A program made the translations under genes and the position numbers. Below, in pieces: positions 1 to 10,166 of a DNA stretch of 64,000 nt (its first letter is position 1; each line of letters opens with the position of its first letter). This DNA is from Fluviicola sp. (GTDB lineage Bacteria; Bacteroidota; Bacteroidia; Flavobacteriales_D; Crocinitomicaceae): NCBI GenBank assembly GCA_029866325.1, contig JARWZO010000032.1, positions 45,361 to 109,360 of the forward strand, read 5' to 3'. Below the pieces are notes generated by a model. The model was given only the letters and a program-made list of their open reading frames with translations, ran no database searches and was not told the DNA's origin.

Positions 1-3000
1 CAAAGATCATTTCGCCCCAGCGATCAAACACGCGGAATAAAATCTCGGTTGTGATGGCGCTTCGCACATACAACACATCATTTTCCCCATCATCGTTGGG
101 TGAAAAAGCATTCGGAACGTAAACGAATCGTCCGTCGCACAAAACTTCCAATGTTTTTACGGTAACCGAACTGCTTTGCGTACAGATTCCATCCGTCACC
201 GTTACAGTATATTCGGTTGTTTGATCAACGGTTGCTTGAGTGATTTGCGCATTCGGGTTGCTTAATCCAGTTGTTGGTGACCAGCTATAACTGAATCCGG
301 GAGGCAAGGCCGTTAACGTAGACGTTTCACCCGGTAAAACTACCGATGGAAGAGCTGTGGCGGTTACGGTTCCACCTAAATTACCGACCTGAATAAAAAT
401 CGAATCTTCGGCAAAGCAGCCATTAGATCCGTTGGCGGTAACGTATACCCAAGAGTCGACTGTCGGAGCTGCTGTTACAACATTGTCTTGCGCTGTAGTT
501 GTTAGGATATTCAGTGGTGACCAAACGTAATCGAACGTAACACCCGGAATGGAAATGTTGGCCGTCAATGTACTTGTTTCACCTATACACAACGTAGAAT
601 CGCCCGAAATACTGAGCGCTCCTGATACAAAAAATACATTCACGCTGTCTATCCTGCTACAGCCGGCATTCGAAACCTGGACATAATAAGTAGTCGATTG
701 CCCGGGAGTAATGGTTAATGTCGAGTCGCTTGGTGATGTATTTAAAGTGTCTGAAAACTGATTGTTGCTCGACCAGATAAACGAATCTGCTGTTCCGTCT
801 GAATCGGCTGAAAAAGTCAATGGAATAGGTGAACAAAGGATGGTATCGTTAGAAACCTGCAATTGCAACGCCGGAGTTACAGTGATGGTGATTTGAGCTG
901 TGTCTGTCAATAAACAAACGCTATCGGTAACGGTCAAGGTCACAACATAAATTCCAGCCTGATCGAATGTTACCGTAGGATTGTAAATAATCGAAGTGGT
1001 ATCACCGTTGCCAAAGTCCCAAACATAACTGTCGGAAGGCGGGCTCGTATTTTGCAACGTAACCTGATAGGTAGCGCAACCCAGCAAATCGTCGGTTATA
1101 AACTCTGCTTTCGGAATTAAGTCAAAATCGAATTTAAACACCAGGTTGTTGCAGTTGGAACTTAGGTTGGTGTTAGACCAAGCACCACTTGTAGTTGGGA
1201 AATCACTATTTCCACCGCAACCACCACAAACTGATTGGTATACAACTCCATTTTTATCAAAGCGTGAAGTGCCGCCATCCACATGCTCTTGTGCAGCATT
1301 TCCACCAAGATAAGAACCATACAATAAACCGTCAAAATCACGATCTAATACTGCTAGATAGAAATCAAAACCATTCGGTGCGGTTGATTGAAATGCGTTG
1401 GCAGAAATCGGCATTCCGCTCAATGGGGTTCCTTGTAAAATATTGGCTCCCCATCCTGAAATGTACATATTTCCGCAAATATCAACCAAAAATGCCGAAG
1501 GCGAGATGTTAATGGCTCCGTTTCCGTTTCCGAAAACAGTAGAGTTTTGCACTGATGTAAGATCGGGAGTCAACTTCGCAATGAATTGGCTGCTATTGGC
1601 GTAACCAGTTGCATTGATAATAGGATACGTTCCGCCAACCGATTGTCCGAGTAGAAACACATTGTCCAATCGGTCGATCTCAACGAAAAAAGCCTGATCG
1701 TATTGAGTCGTTCCGATATACGAAGCTCGAGTTAGTGTCTGTCCGTTTGCAGTGAGTTTCCCAACAAAACCATCGGTTTTCCCGCCCATGTAATTGGGGT
1801 TTAACGCTCCGGCTGTTCCGGGAAGATTGCTGCTACTGGTTCCACCTGCAAATACAATGTTATAAGATGAATCGATTTTCACCGAATAACAGGCGTCGTT
1901 GTTACTTCCACCAAAAAAGCTAGACCATTGTAAAGTGGAAAGGTCGGAACTGAGTTTAAAAATTACACCGTCTTGCTGACCACCGATTGCCGGCTGAAAT
2001 GCATTGGCGGTTGGAAAGTTAGCCGATCTTGAACACGAAGCAATCATGCAATTTCCCACAGAATCGATCATGATTTCACCGCGAAACTGATCGCCGTAAT
2101 TCGTTGTCAAAGAGTCATAAGCTGCTACACTGCTGTAATTTCCTGAACTGATTTTAAAATTCACACCGTCGTTGAGCGATCCGCCCATGTAGGTAGAACC
2201 CATCAGGTTTTGTCCGTTGGCACTGAATTTCGCAACGTAAATATCCGTTCCTGCCGTTCCGAAATTGGAACCGTTGAAATTAACCGACAATGCTGTTCCG
2301 CCTCCGTGTGTTGTTTGATATCCGTTCACGATCGGGAAGTCAAGACTTGAAGTGACGCCGTACATGTAAACGTTGTTTAGCTTATCGCAAATGAGACTGT
2401 GCGCCGTTTCCGTTCCTTGAGTGTTGTCTCCACCGCCAATGAAGGTTGTCCAGATCATTGTTGAGCCATCAGATGAATATTTCGATAGAAACGCATCCGT
2501 GGTAACACTATTGGCTACATTGACCACTGTGAAATTGGAGGTAACATCATACGCACTATTATCAGGCGTTGGGTAGGAATTTCCGTAAACCGTTCCTGCC
2601 GAATAAGCAGTGCCATCGTAACCATAAGTAGCAGTCATCCCGAAATTATCCGTCACTGAACCGCAATAAGTCGCAAAGACCAAGGTTGGGTCAATTACCA
2701 AAACGGCTGACTTATTATAACTTCCCAATTCAAATGAAACGCGATTACCCGTAAGTTTAAATGCGCATTTCACAGGACTTATTTTCCCGTTGTAAATCTG
2801 ATAAGCAATAGGAGCTTGTTCGATCAAATCGCCTAGTGGTGTTGAAACGATGAGGTTTCCTTTTTCATCCAACTTCAATTGCTGCGCACCTTTATAATCA
2901 ATGGCAATGCTGTTTACAGCGCTATTGGGCTGACACCACAATTCGTACTTGAATTTGGCTTCATCATCAAACACTTTGAGGTCAACTCCGGTATAAAAAT

Positions 3001-3415
3001 CTTTCAGAATAGCTTCGTTGAAACTGTAAGCTGCTGTGGCCCATTTGTGCTCGTTGTTTCCGAGGAAATAATTGTAGTAATGGGTGCTTGGTTTGTGTTT
3101 TTCGATACTTGTTACGGCTTGTGATCCTACAAAATGAGCAGCTACGATGGTTTGAGTGTAATCTGTGTTAGACAAACCATTTTCCGGATTGGTATGCGCT
3201 TTTTGCAGTTGGGTGTAATCGCGGATATCGAATATAAATCCGTGCTGTTGCACCCAAATGGTGTGTTTCTGCGACCGGGATTGAAACAAAACCTGATCAT
3301 CCCATTGCCCTTTGTTTTCAGTCATTCCGTGAAATAACGAATGGGTATGATCGATTTCTTGTGAGATACCGATCAAGGGAAAGAGCAGTAAACATGCTAT
3401 AAACCAAGCTTTCAT
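1..3415 (-). CDS. Giant secreted protein with PKD-like repeats and CHU_C (gliding/T9SS type B) sorting domain, partial
   Basis: The frame is open from an ATG at 3415 to the left edge (about 1138 codons) and has no stop, so the C-terminus is missing. It starts with a signal peptide (MKAWFIACLLLFPLIG..). A DUF7948-like N-terminal region follows, then SBBP-type repeats, recognisable by recurring 'TTFIGG'-like strings. PKD/Ig-like domains come next (for example 'YVWDFGNGDTT'). At the very edge is the start of a CHU_C gliding-motility-associated C-terminal domain (VPNAFSPNDDGEND). In Bacteroidota that domain directs export and surface attachment by the type IX secretion system. The product is therefore probably a cell-surface adhesin or large structural protein; its substrate cannot be read from the sequence. 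The VPNAF motif is in frame with the ATG, which supports a single intact reading frame. Confidence 0.85.
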   Translation of the reverse strand, partial: MKAWFIACLLLFPLIGISQEIDHTHSLFHGMTENKGQWDDQVLFQSRSQKHTIWVQQHGFIFDIRDYTQLQKAHTNPENGLSNTDYTQTIVAAHFVGSQAVTSIEKHKPSTHYYNYFLGNNEHKWATAAYSFNEAILKDFYTGVDLKVFDDEAKFKYELWCQPNSAVNSIAIDYKGAQQLKLDEKGNLIVSTPLGDLIEQAPIAYQIYNGKISPVKCAFKLTGNRVSFELGSYNKSAVLVIDPTLVFATYCGSVTDNFGMTATYGYDGTAYSAGTVYGNSYPTPDNSAYDVTSNFTVVNVANSVTTDAFLSKYSSDGSTMIWTTFIGGGDNTQGTETAHSLICDKLNNVYMYGVTSSLDFPIVNGYQTTHGGGTALSVNFNGSNFGTAGTDIYVAKFSANGQNLMGSTYMGGSLNDGVNFKISSGNYSSVAAYDSLTTNYGDQFRGEIMIDSVGNCMIASCSRSANFPTANAFQPAIGGQQDGVIFKLSSDLSTLQWSSFFGGSNNDACYSVKIDSSYNIVFAGGTSSSNLPGTAGALNPNYMGGKTDGFVGKLTANGQTLTRASYIGTTQYDQAFFVEIDRLDNVFLLGQSVGGTYPIINATGYANSSQFIAKLTPDLTSVQNSTVFGNGNGAINISPSAFLVDICGNMYISGWGANILQGTPLSGMPISANAFQSTAPNGFDFYLAVLDRDFDGLLYGSYLGGNAAQEHVDGGTSRFDKNGVVYQSVCGGCGGNSDFPTTSGAWSNTNLSSNCNNLVFKFDFDLIPKAEFITDDLLGCATYQVTLQNTSPPSDSYVWDFGNGDTTSIIYNPTVTFDQAGIYVVTLTVTDSVCLLTDTAQITITVTPALQLQVSNDTILCSPIPLTFSADSDGTADSFIWSSNNQFSDTLNTSPSDSTLTITPGQSTTYYVQVSNAGCSRIDSVNVFFVSGALSISGDSTLCIGETSTLTANISIPGVTFDYVWSPLNILTTTAQDNVVTAAPTVDSWVYVTANGSNGCFAEDSIFIQVGNLGGTVTATALPSVVLPGETSTLTALPPGFSYSWSPTTGLSNPNAQITQATVDQTTEYTVTVTDGICTQSSSVTVKTLEVLCDGRFVYVPNAFSPNDDGENDVLYVRSAITTEILFRVFDRWGEMIF

Positions 3416-3527
3416 AATGGAAAGATAGCGATTTGTTTAAAAAGGTTGCTTTATTAAGAGTGAGTTCGGCATAAATTTTGGAAAAACCGCTTACTGAACT
3501 ATCTTTGATTACCAAAACAAGAGGTGT

Positions 3528-4106
3528 ATGACAACCCAATGGGTATTGAGTGAAGTCAGAACGATCACAGAGCGCAACATATCGTTGCTCAAACAGCGAA
3601 TAGGCGGATTGAGCGAAAAACAATTGACATGGAAGCCGAATGAGTCGACTTGGAGCATAGTGGAGATTGTGGCTCACCTGAATGAGTATGCGCACTTTTA
3701 CCACGAAGCGTTTCAGCGAAGAATAGAAAAAACACGTTTCCGCGAACCGCGCGAAAATTTTGTTTCCTCTCCATTGGGACGTTCTGCCTGGATGTCGATG
3801 AAGCTCGGCAATGCCAAAAATGTGAAACGCAAATTCAACTCACCCAAATCATACAATCCGACAATTGTTCCCGAACTGGTGAAAGCTGATGGCTTGGAAA
3901 CGTTGATCAAAGGTCAGCGCGACTTGTTGCAAATTCTTGAGCTCGCGGCCACAGTGAATATTCGAAAAGTGAAAGTGCCGATTTCCATCTCAAAAATCAT
4001 TCGCTTGCGTTTGGGAGATGGTTTGTTGTTTGTGGCTTATCACAACGAACGCCACGTGCAACAGGCATTGAATTTGATGAAATCACCTCAATTCCCGAAA
4101 AGATAA
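3528..4106 (+). CDS. DinB-like (DinB_2) superfamily protein
   Basis: A 192-residue protein with the features of the DinB/YfiT four-helix-bundle superfamily. The N-terminal helix carries 'PNESTWSIVEIVAHLNEY', in which the His is the usual first metal ligand. The C-terminal helix carries 'AYHNERHVQQ', matching the HxxxH pair that completes the metal site. These proteins are metal-dependent, often thiol-transferase-like enzymes or stress proteins; the substrate here is unknown. The stop codon overlaps the next start by one base (taATG), so it is probably translationally coupled to the NlpC/P60 gene. The start follows a spaced promoter region after the divergent giant gene at 3415. Confidence 0.85.
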   Translation: MTTQWVLSEVRTITERNISLLKQRIGGLSEKQLTWKPNESTWSIVEIVAHLNEYAHFYHEAFQRRIEKTRFREPRENFVSSPLGRSAWMSMKLGNAKNVKRKFNSPKSYNPTIVPELVKADGLETLIKGQRDLLQILELAATVNIRKVKVPISISKIIRLRLGDGLLFVAYHNERHVQQALNLMKSPQFPKR

Positions 4107-4858
4107 TGGAAGGGTTGGCTTATTGTAAAGTGGCTGTTTCTCCGGTGAGAGCAAGTGCATCTGATCGTGCAGAAATTGTAACCCAATTGCTGTTTGGCGA
4201 AGTGTTGGAAGTGTTGGGGAACGATCAGCAATGGCTGCACATTCGAACCTATTTGGATAATTACGAAGGATGGATCGACGGTAAACAAGTGCGGTCGCTC
4301 AGCCAAAAGGAAGTGGGGCGTTGGTTGGATAGCAATATCATTGAATCATCATTAACACGAGAATTAGTAACCCCTTGGGGGAAACAAATCATAACGCGTG
4401 GAGCATTTGTTCCGCTTGAACAGGTAGGTGAATTTAACATTGGTCGCGATCAATTCAATTTGGTTGACGAACCGACTTTTGTTCCTGATACGATTGCAGA
4501 ATTGGCAATGAGTTATGAAAACACGCCTTATTTATGGGGCGGGAAAACCCCGTTTGGCATCGACTGTTCTGGGTTGATGCAATCGGTTCATCGCCGGTTT
4601 GGGATCAACCTACCGCGCGATGCAAGTCAACAAGTTTCGCATGGGTTAGATATTCCTTTCGGTGAACAAGTTGCAGGAGATTTAGTGTTCTTTCAAAACA
4701 AAGAAGGTCGTGTTCATCATGTAGGCTTATTGCTGGATGAAATGACTGTGATTCATGCAAGTGGCTGGGTGCGAATGGATGATTTCACGGATAAAGGGAT
4801 TGTTCGAAGGACAGATAATGAACTTTCTCATCATTTTTATGCCATCAAACGCTTGTGA
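4106..4858 (+). CDS. NlpC/P60 family cell-wall endopeptidase with N-terminal SH3-type domain
   Basis: A 250-residue protein. Residues about 1-65 form a bacterial SH3-like domain (ending 'EGWIDGKQV'), and residues about 125-250 form an NlpC/P60 papain-like domain. The catalytic Cys is C154 in 'GIDCSGL'; the His is in 'VHHVGLLL' (about residue 205), and a third polar residue is H217 in 'VIHASG'. Family members cleave gamma-D-Glu-diamino-acid bonds of peptidoglycan stem peptides. No signal peptide is visible, so it may act on recycled muropeptides in the cytoplasm, as YkfC-type enzymes do; this is inference. It overlaps the DinB-like gene by one base. Confidence 0.9.
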   Translation: MEGLAYCKVAVSPVRASASDRAEIVTQLLFGEVLEVLGNDQQWLHIRTYLDNYEGWIDGKQVRSLSQKEVGRWLDSNIIESSLTRELVTPWGKQIITRGAFVPLEQVGEFNIGRDQFNLVDEPTFVPDTIAELAMSYENTPYLWGGKTPFGIDCSGLMQSVHRRFGINLPRDASQQVSHGLDIPFGEQVAGDLVFFQNKEGRVHHVGLLLDEMTVIHASGWVRMDDFTDKGIVRRTDNELSHHFYAIKRL

Positions 4859-4889
4859 AAAACTATATTTGCTGTGAAAAAAAGGACGA

Positions 4890-5813
4890 ATGCGGATACT
4901 AATTACAGGTGGAGCAGGATTTATCGGCAGTAACCTAACCAAACGTTTGGTAGAGGATGGTCATGAAGTCATTGTGATCGACAACCTATTGCGCGGAAAC
5001 AAACTCTCGAAAGATATTTTTGACCGGATTACATTCATTCAAGGTGATGTACGCGATGCAGATTTGATTATGCAAAAAACAGTTGGTTGCGACGTGATTT
5101 TTCACTTTGCAGCTGTTCTGGGAGTTGATATTGTGGCTGACAATCCGGTAGAAACCATGGATGTGGAAGTGATCGGTACTCGAAACGTGGTTATGGCAGC
5201 TTTAGCCAATAACATCAAAAAAATCATGTACGCTTCTACGAGCGGAATCTACGGACATTCGGCTTTTGAGAATGTATTGACCGAAGAGATTTTGGTGGAT
5301 CCACGCACTTCTTATGCTATGGCGAAGCGCTACAACGAAATTTACCTGGCTTCTCATCACGAGGAAAAAGGAATCAATGTGGTTTCGTTACGTTTCTTTA
5401 ATGTGTACGGATACAACCAAGACAATCGTATGGTGGTGCCGCGTTTCTTTGAACAAGCCGTTGCCAACGATCCGTTGACCGTGTTCGGTTCGGGGAAACA
5501 AACCCGTGATTTTACCTACATCGACGATACGGTAGAAGCGTGTATTCGCTTAATGGATGCCAAAGGTTCTCACATTGTAAACATTGCCAACGAAGCAGAA
5601 TGGTGCATCGAAGACTTAGCGACTCAAATCAAAGAAATTACCGGTTCCAAATCAGCAATTCAATACATTGAAGCACCGAAAAAACGCTACGATTATGAAG
5701 TGGAAAGACGTGTAGGGAGTTCTGATAAATTACTGGAAATGACCGGATATAAGCCGGATACTACCTTGGTAGAAGGATTAAAGAAAATTTACGCGATCAA
5801 TTACCGTAAGTAA
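4890..5813 (+). CDS. NAD-dependent epimerase/dehydratase (extended SDR), nucleotide-sugar type
   Basis: A 307-residue extended short-chain dehydrogenase. The NAD-binding glycine motif GGAGFIGSN is at residues 7-15, an acidic residue (D31) ends beta-2, 'STSGIYG' supplies the catalytic Ser/Thr region, and the YxxxK pair is Y142/K146 (SYAMAKRY). 'GSGKQTRDFTYIDD' is typical of UDP-sugar 4-epimerases and UDP-glucuronate decarboxylase/dTDP-sugar enzymes. Substrate specificity cannot be assigned. It lies 31 bases after the NlpC/P60 gene, preceded by an A/G-rich ribosome-binding region (gaaaaaaaggacga), and 66 bases before glyA. Confidence 0.88.
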   Translation: MRILITGGAGFIGSNLTKRLVEDGHEVIVIDNLLRGNKLSKDIFDRITFIQGDVRDADLIMQKTVGCDVIFHFAAVLGVDIVADNPVETMDVEVIGTRNVVMAALANNIKKIMYASTSGIYGHSAFENVLTEEILVDPRTSYAMAKRYNEIYLASHHEEKGINVVSLRFFNVYGYNQDNRMVVPRFFEQAVANDPLTVFGSGKQTRDFTYIDDTVEACIRLMDAKGSHIVNIANEAEWCIEDLATQIKEITGSKSAIQYIEAPKKRYDYEVERRVGSSDKLLEMTGYKPDTTLVEGLKKIYAINYRK

Positions 5814-5879
5814 ACGATAGCCCCCGAAAAGCAATTTAATAAAGAGGAAAGCGCAACCCGCAATCCGCAATAACACAAT

Positions 5880-7154
5880 ATGAAACGCGATCAGGAAATT
5901 TTTGATTTAATCGCTGAAGAGAAACAGCGACAATTGCACGGAATCGAACTTATTGCATCGGAAAATTTCGTTAGTGACGAAGTGATGGAAGCAATGGGAT
6001 CCGTATTGACAAACAAGTATGCCGAGGGACTTCCCGGGAAACGTTATTACGGCGGTTGCGAGGTAGTTGATAAGGTAGAACAATTAGCCATTGATCGTTT
6101 GTGCAAATTGTTTGGAGCTACTTGGGCCAACGTACAACCTCATTCCGGAGCACAAGCAAATGCGGCGGTTTTCCTAGCGTGTTTGCAGCCGGGAGATAAA
6201 ATCCTCGGTTTTGATCTTTCTCATGGAGGGCACTTGACGCATGGTTCTTCGGTGAATTTTTCCGGAAAATTGTACCAACCGTTTTTCTATGGTGTGAACA
6301 AAGAAACCGGGTTGGTTGATTACGATATGTTGGAAGAAGTAGCCTTGCGCGAGCGTCCGAAAATGATTATTTGTGGAGCCTCAGCCTATTCACGTGATTG
6401 GGATTATGCACGCATTCGCAAAGTTGCCGACCAGATTGGCGCCTTGATTTTAGCTGATATTTCACATCCTGCAGGATTGATTGCTGCCGGTTTGTTGAGC
6501 GACCCGTTGGATCATTGCCATATTGTTACCACAACAACGCACAAAACCTTGCGCGGACCGCGTGGAGGAGTAATCATGATGCGCCACAACTTCGACAATC
6601 CATTTGGTTTGAAGTGGAACAACGGAAACCCGAAATCGATGGCTGCCCTGTTGGATGCTGCGGTTTTTCCTGGAATTCAAGGTGGTCCGTTAGAACACGT
6701 TATTGCAGCAAAAGCGGTTGCTTTCGGCGAAGCGTTGACCGACAACTATAAAACTTACATGGCGCAGGTGAAGAAAAATGCGGCTGTTATGGCGGCGGAA
6801 TTCACCAAGCTTGGATATACGATTATTTCCGGTGGAACGGAAAATCACAGCATGCTCATCGATTTGCGCTCAAAAGGTGTGACCGGTAAAGATGCTGAGA
6901 ATACGCTTGTGAAAGCCGACATCACAGTGAACAAAAACATGGTGCCGTTTGATACCGAATCACCGTTTATTACCTCAGGAATTCGTGTTGGAACATCTGC
7001 TATTACATCACGAGGTGTTTCCGAAGCTGAAATTCCTGTTATCGTTGGCTTGATTGATCGTGTGTTGATGAACATCACCGACGATGCCACGATTGAGGCA
7101 GTGAAAAAAGAAGTAAATGCCATGATGAACGGCCGACCGCTGTTTAAATGGTAA
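5880..7154 (+). CDS. glyA: Serine hydroxymethyltransferase
   Basis: A 424-residue PLP enzyme converting serine plus tetrahydrofolate to glycine plus 5,10-methylene-THF, the main one-carbon source for purines, thymidylate and methionine. Visible signatures are 'LIASENF' at the N-terminus, '[13 protein letters not shown]', 'HSGAQAN' and the PLP-lysine motif '[14 protein letters not shown]' with Schiff-base K222. Length and motif order match bacterial GlyA throughout, so it appears intact. A strong rho-independent terminator follows 18 bases after the stop. Confidence 0.97.
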   Translation: MKRDQEIFDLIAEEKQRQLHGIELIASENFVSDEVMEAMGSVLTNKYAEGLPGKRYYGGCEVVDKVEQLAIDRLCKLFGATWANVQPHSGAQANAAVFLACLQPGDKILGFDLSHGGHLTHGSSVNFSGKLYQPFFYGVNKETGLVDYDMLEEVALRERPKMIICGASAYSRDWDYARIRKVADQIGALILADISHPAGLIAAGLLSDPLDHCHIVTTTTHKTLRGPRGGVIMMRHNFDNPFGLKWNNGNPKSMAALLDAAVFPGIQGGPLEHVIAAKAVAFGEALTDNYKTYMAQVKKNAAVMAAEFTKLGYTIISGGTENHSMLIDLRSKGVTGKDAENTLVKADITVNKNMVPFDTESPFITSGIRVGTSAITSRGVSEAEIPVIVGLIDRVLMNITDDATIEAVKKEVNAMMNGRPLFKW

Positions 7155-7171
7155 ACGATAATTGAATGTAG

Positions 7172-7199
7172 AAAGGAGGTTTTAAGCCTCCTTTTTTAT
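7172..7199 (+). terminator. Rho-independent terminator of glyA
   Basis: Perfect 8-bp stem AAAGGAGG / CCTCCTTT with a 7-base loop, followed by a T-run (tttttattt). It ends the glyA transcript before the dienelactone hydrolase gene. Confidence 0.85.
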
Positions 7200-7252
7200 T
7201 TCGACCGAACCGAATAACGTTCGTTTTGTTCGATAAATAAAAGAGATTAGCG

Positions 7253-8035
7253 ATGAAAAAATACTTTTTAATGGCGTTCGTAAGTATGATGCTTGGTTCG
7301 ATCAATGCACAGATTACGATTGATACGATTCGTTACAACGATGGTGAAACAGAATTGATCGGGATTTTAGTAAAACCGAAAAAGATTACGGCGAAAACAA
7401 AAACCGTCATCATTGTTCACGAATGGTGGGGATTGAATGCCTATCCGCAAACGCGCGCCAAGCAATTGGCTGAAGAAGGATACATCGCTTTTTGTGTAGA
7501 TATGTATGGTGCCGGAAAATTTGTGGAGACACCTCAAGACGCGCAAGCCTTGGCAACGCCGTTTTACCAAGATCAGCAATTGCTTTACAGAAGATTTATG
7601 GCAGGGTACAATGCGTTGATTGCCGATAAAAGTGTCAATAAAGACAAAATGGTTGCCATCGGTTATTGCTTTGGTGGAAGTGTTGTGTTAAATGCTGCAA
7701 AAATGGGAGCTCCGGTTGACGCAGTTGTGAGTTTTCACGGTGGCTTAACAGGTGTGCCGGTAGATGCTGCCAAGCTAACTGCTTCTGTATTGGTGTGCAA
7801 CGGTGCGGCTGATTCGTTTGTTCCGCAAGAAGATATTGATGCGCTTCAAAAAGATATGACCGCCAATAGTGAAGATTATGCCTTCATCAATTACGCTGAA
7901 TCGACGCATGCGTATACCAATCCGCAATCTACAGCAGTTGGAAAACAATTCGGAATAGCAATTGCATATAACGAAGCTGCCGACAAAAAAAGCTACGCCG
8001 ATTTCATGAAATTTGTAAAGAAAAAAGTGAAATAG
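7253..8035 (+). CDS. Secreted dienelactone hydrolase family protein
   Basis: A 260-residue alpha/beta hydrolase with a signal peptide (MKKYFLMAFVSMMLGSINA, cleaved before QITID). The catalytic triad of the dienelactone hydrolase family is readable: nucleophile C139 in 'GYCFGG', acid D187 in 'GAADSF' and H219 in 'STHAYTNP'. 'HEWWGLN' near residue 57 forms the oxyanion-hole region typical of the family. It is probably periplasmic and hydrolyses a small ester or lactone; the natural substrate is unknown. It stands alone after the glyA terminator, with about 60 bases to the next gene. Confidence 0.9.
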   Translation: MKKYFLMAFVSMMLGSINAQITIDTIRYNDGETELIGILVKPKKITAKTKTVIIVHEWWGLNAYPQTRAKQLAEEGYIAFCVDMYGAGKFVETPQDAQALATPFYQDQQLLYRRFMAGYNALIADKSVNKDKMVAIGYCFGGSVVLNAAKMGAPVDAVVSFHGGLTGVPVDAAKLTASVLVCNGAADSFVPQEDIDALQKDMTANSEDYAFINYAESTHAYTNPQSTAVGKQFGIAIAYNEAADKKSYADFMKFVKKKVK

Positions 8036-8093
8036 TAATTGAGAATTCTTGAAGACGAAAATCTGATTGAAGGAATAAGGCGTATATGTCAGT

Positions 8094-8786
8094 ATGAAAA
8101 CAGCACTGACTATTTTATTACTTCTTTTTATAGGTGTTTACGTAAGTTGTAAATCATCCGGTTATTCGCAATCAGAAACAACTTCTGTGGAATTCAATTA
8201 CCTGGCATTGGGTGATTCGTATACCATCGGTGAAAGTGTAGAAGAAAACGAGCGCTATCCCAATCAGTTGGCGGAAGCGTTGTCTGATACCTATGGATCA
8301 GCATTTAAAGCTCAAATCATTGCGCAAACAGGTTGGACAACCGCCGATTTGAAAAATGCTATTCGCGAAGCCAAACTCGGTAATCGAAAATTTGATTTGG
8401 TAACACTGCTCATTGGTGTCAATAATGAATTTCAGCAACGAAGCGAAGAAGAATACACTACCGAATTCAAAGAATTGCTTTCACAAGCCATTGCTTTTGC
8501 CGATGGTCGCGCTAATAGAGTAGTGGTGATATCGATTCCCGATTACGGATATACACCTTTCGGAGCAGGGCGTCAGTCTAGTATTTCAGCTAGAATTGAT
8601 CGTTTCAATAAAATCAACAAAGAAATCGCATTAACAATGGATGTAAAATACGTCTCCATTACCGAAATCTCGCGCCAAGGATTGTCCAATACCGATTTGG
8701 TGGCAGCTGACGGTTTGCATCCTTCTGGGACGATGTACAAAAAATGGGTTGATTTGTTGGTGACTGAGTTGAAAGAAACATTTTAG
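8094..8786 (+). CDS. SGNH/GDSL hydrolase lipoprotein
   Basis: A 230-residue protein beginning with a lipoprotein signal (LLLLFIGVYVSC, lipidated Cys19), so it should be anchored in a membrane. The SGNH blocks are present: block I 'LALGDSYTIGES' with nucleophile S42, block III 'LIGVNNEF' with the Asn, and block V 'AADGLHPSG' with the catalytic Asp/His. Family members deacylate lipids, sugars or peptidoglycan; the specificity is not visible. It is preceded by the dienelactone hydrolase, and the two may form an esterase pair. Confidence 0.9.
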   Translation: MKTALTILLLLFIGVYVSCKSSGYSQSETTSVEFNYLALGDSYTIGESVEENERYPNQLAEALSDTYGSAFKAQIIAQTGWTTADLKNAIREAKLGNRKFDLVTLLIGVNNEFQQRSEEEYTTEFKELLSQAIAFADGRANRVVVISIPDYGYTPFGAGRQSSISARIDRFNKINKEIALTMDVKYVSITEISRQGLSNTDLVAADGLHPSGTMYKKWVDLLVTELKETF

Positions 8787-8809
8787 ATTTCGGTTAATTG
8801 AATCAAGGT

Positions 8810-8842
8810 TTGATCGTTTAATCTCACGAAATTCTATCTTTG
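8810..8842 (+). promoter_or_regulatory. Bacteroidota-type promoter of fumarylacetoacetase
   Basis: TTG at 8810-8812, 22 bases, then TATCTTTG at 8835-8842, matching the phylum consensus TTG-N17-23-TAnnTTTG. It lies 24 bases before the ATG at 8867 and rules out an upstream in-frame TTG at 8840 as the start. Confidence 0.75.
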
Positions 8843-8866
8843 TGTTTCAATCCGAAATACAAACAA

Positions 8867-10147
8867 ATGAGCACCATTGCAGCAAACAATCCGGCCCTTA
8901 CTTCTTGGGTAGAAGTTCCACAAAATTCCGATTTTCCGATTCAAAACTTACCGTTTGGAATTGTTAAAACAAGTCAACTCACACCACGTGTTGCTTCGCG
9001 AATAGGAGATTTTGCAATTGACTTGAAGAGTTTGTATGTGTTGGGTTATTTGGAAAATTTGCCGTTTGAGCACAGCGATTTTGATTGCAATACGTTGAAT
9101 GTGTTGATGAAGCGTGGTAAAAAAGCATCGCGCGAATTGCGCAATCGCTTGTCGAAATTGTTCGATAGCAATTACAAAGACCTGCAAAAAAATCAGCATC
9201 ACGTAGAACAAGTATTGATTCCGATTGATCAAGTAACAATGTGTATGCCGGTTGAAATTGGCGATTATACTGATTTTTATTCGAGTCGTGAACACGCAAC
9301 CAATGTTGGAACCATGTTTCGCGATCCGGAGAATGCACTCTTGCCAAACTGGTTGTGGTTGCCGGTAGGTTATCACGGACGTTCAAGTTCGATCATCATT
9401 TCGGGGGAACCGGTTCGTCGGCCGAAAGGACAAATCAAACCAATTCCGGAAGAGCCTCCAATTTATGCGGCTTGCCGTAACCTTGATTTTGAGCTTGAAA
9501 TGGCTTTCATTACCTTCGATGGGAAACCAATGGGTGAACGTATTTCTACCGATGAAGCTGAAGACTTTATTTTCGGTATGTGTTTGTTCAACGATTGGTC
9601 AGCACGCGATATGCAAACCTGGGAATACGTTCCGCTTGGACCATTTCTAGCCAAGAATTTTGCTTCGTCCATTTCTCCGTGGATTGTGACATTGGATGCC
9701 TTACAAGCCTTTAAAGTAGACGGTCCGGAGCAGTCGCCCGAAGTGTTGTCTTATCTCGAATACAAAGACCAGAAATCATACGACATTCAATTGGAAGTCT
9801 ATATTCAGCCCGAAAATGCGGATGAAACAAAGATCTGTACTTCCAATTTCAAATACATGTACTGGAACATGGCCCAACAATTGGCTCATCACACGGTAAA
9901 CGGTTGTAATATCCGCTGTGGTGATTTGATGGGGTCGGGAACCATTTCAGGTCCAACTCCCGATTCTTACGGATCAATGCTTGAATTGGCATGGAAGGGC
10001 ACAAAACCACTTCCGATGAACGATGGCACAGAACGAAAATTCATCCAGGATGGTGACACCGTAATCATGCGGGGTTTTTCCTCCAAAGATGGTGTGAGAG
10101 TTGGTTTTGGTGAAGTGACAGGGAAGATTTTGCCGGCTTTAGATTAA
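8867..10147 (+). CDS. fahA: Fumarylacetoacetase
   Basis: A 426-residue enzyme of the last step of tyrosine degradation, hydrolysing 4-fumarylacetoacetate to fumarate and acetoacetate. Family hallmarks visible are 'DFYSSREHATNVG' (metal and substrate binding), 'LPVGYHGRSSSI' with the catalytic His, 'DFELEMAF', 'FNDWSARDMQTWE' and 'GDLMGSGTISGP'. Length matches the eukaryotic/bacterial FAH family (about 420). The start at 8867 is chosen because the -7 box TATCTTTG overlaps the alternative TTG start at 8840. No other tyrosine-catabolism gene is adjacent. Confidence 0.96.
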   Translation: MSTIAANNPALTSWVEVPQNSDFPIQNLPFGIVKTSQLTPRVASRIGDFAIDLKSLYVLGYLENLPFEHSDFDCNTLNVLMKRGKKASRELRNRLSKLFDSNYKDLQKNQHHVEQVLIPIDQVTMCMPVEIGDYTDFYSSREHATNVGTMFRDPENALLPNWLWLPVGYHGRSSSIIISGEPVRRPKGQIKPIPEEPPIYAACRNLDFELEMAFITFDGKPMGERISTDEAEDFIFGMCLFNDWSARDMQTWEYVPLGPFLAKNFASSISPWIVTLDALQAFKVDGPEQSPEVLSYLEYKDQKSYDIQLEVYIQPENADETKICTSNFKYMYWNMAQQLAHHTVNGCNIRCGDLMGSGTISGPTPDSYGSMLELAWKGTKPLPMNDGTERKFIQDGDTVIMRGFSSKDGVRVGFGEVTGKILPALD

Positions 10148-10166
10148 ATCTTACAGCTTGCTGTAT

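Noticed and set aside
1195..1604. Two overlapping plus-strand frames within the first 3.4 kb
   Set aside because: Both are antisense to the large secreted protein, whose minus-strand frame holds recognisable PKD-like and CHU_C motifs in one phase.
3318..3704. Minus-strand frame spanning the gap between the first two genes
   Set aside because: It covers the promoter region and is antisense to the DinB-like gene, whose family motifs are clear.
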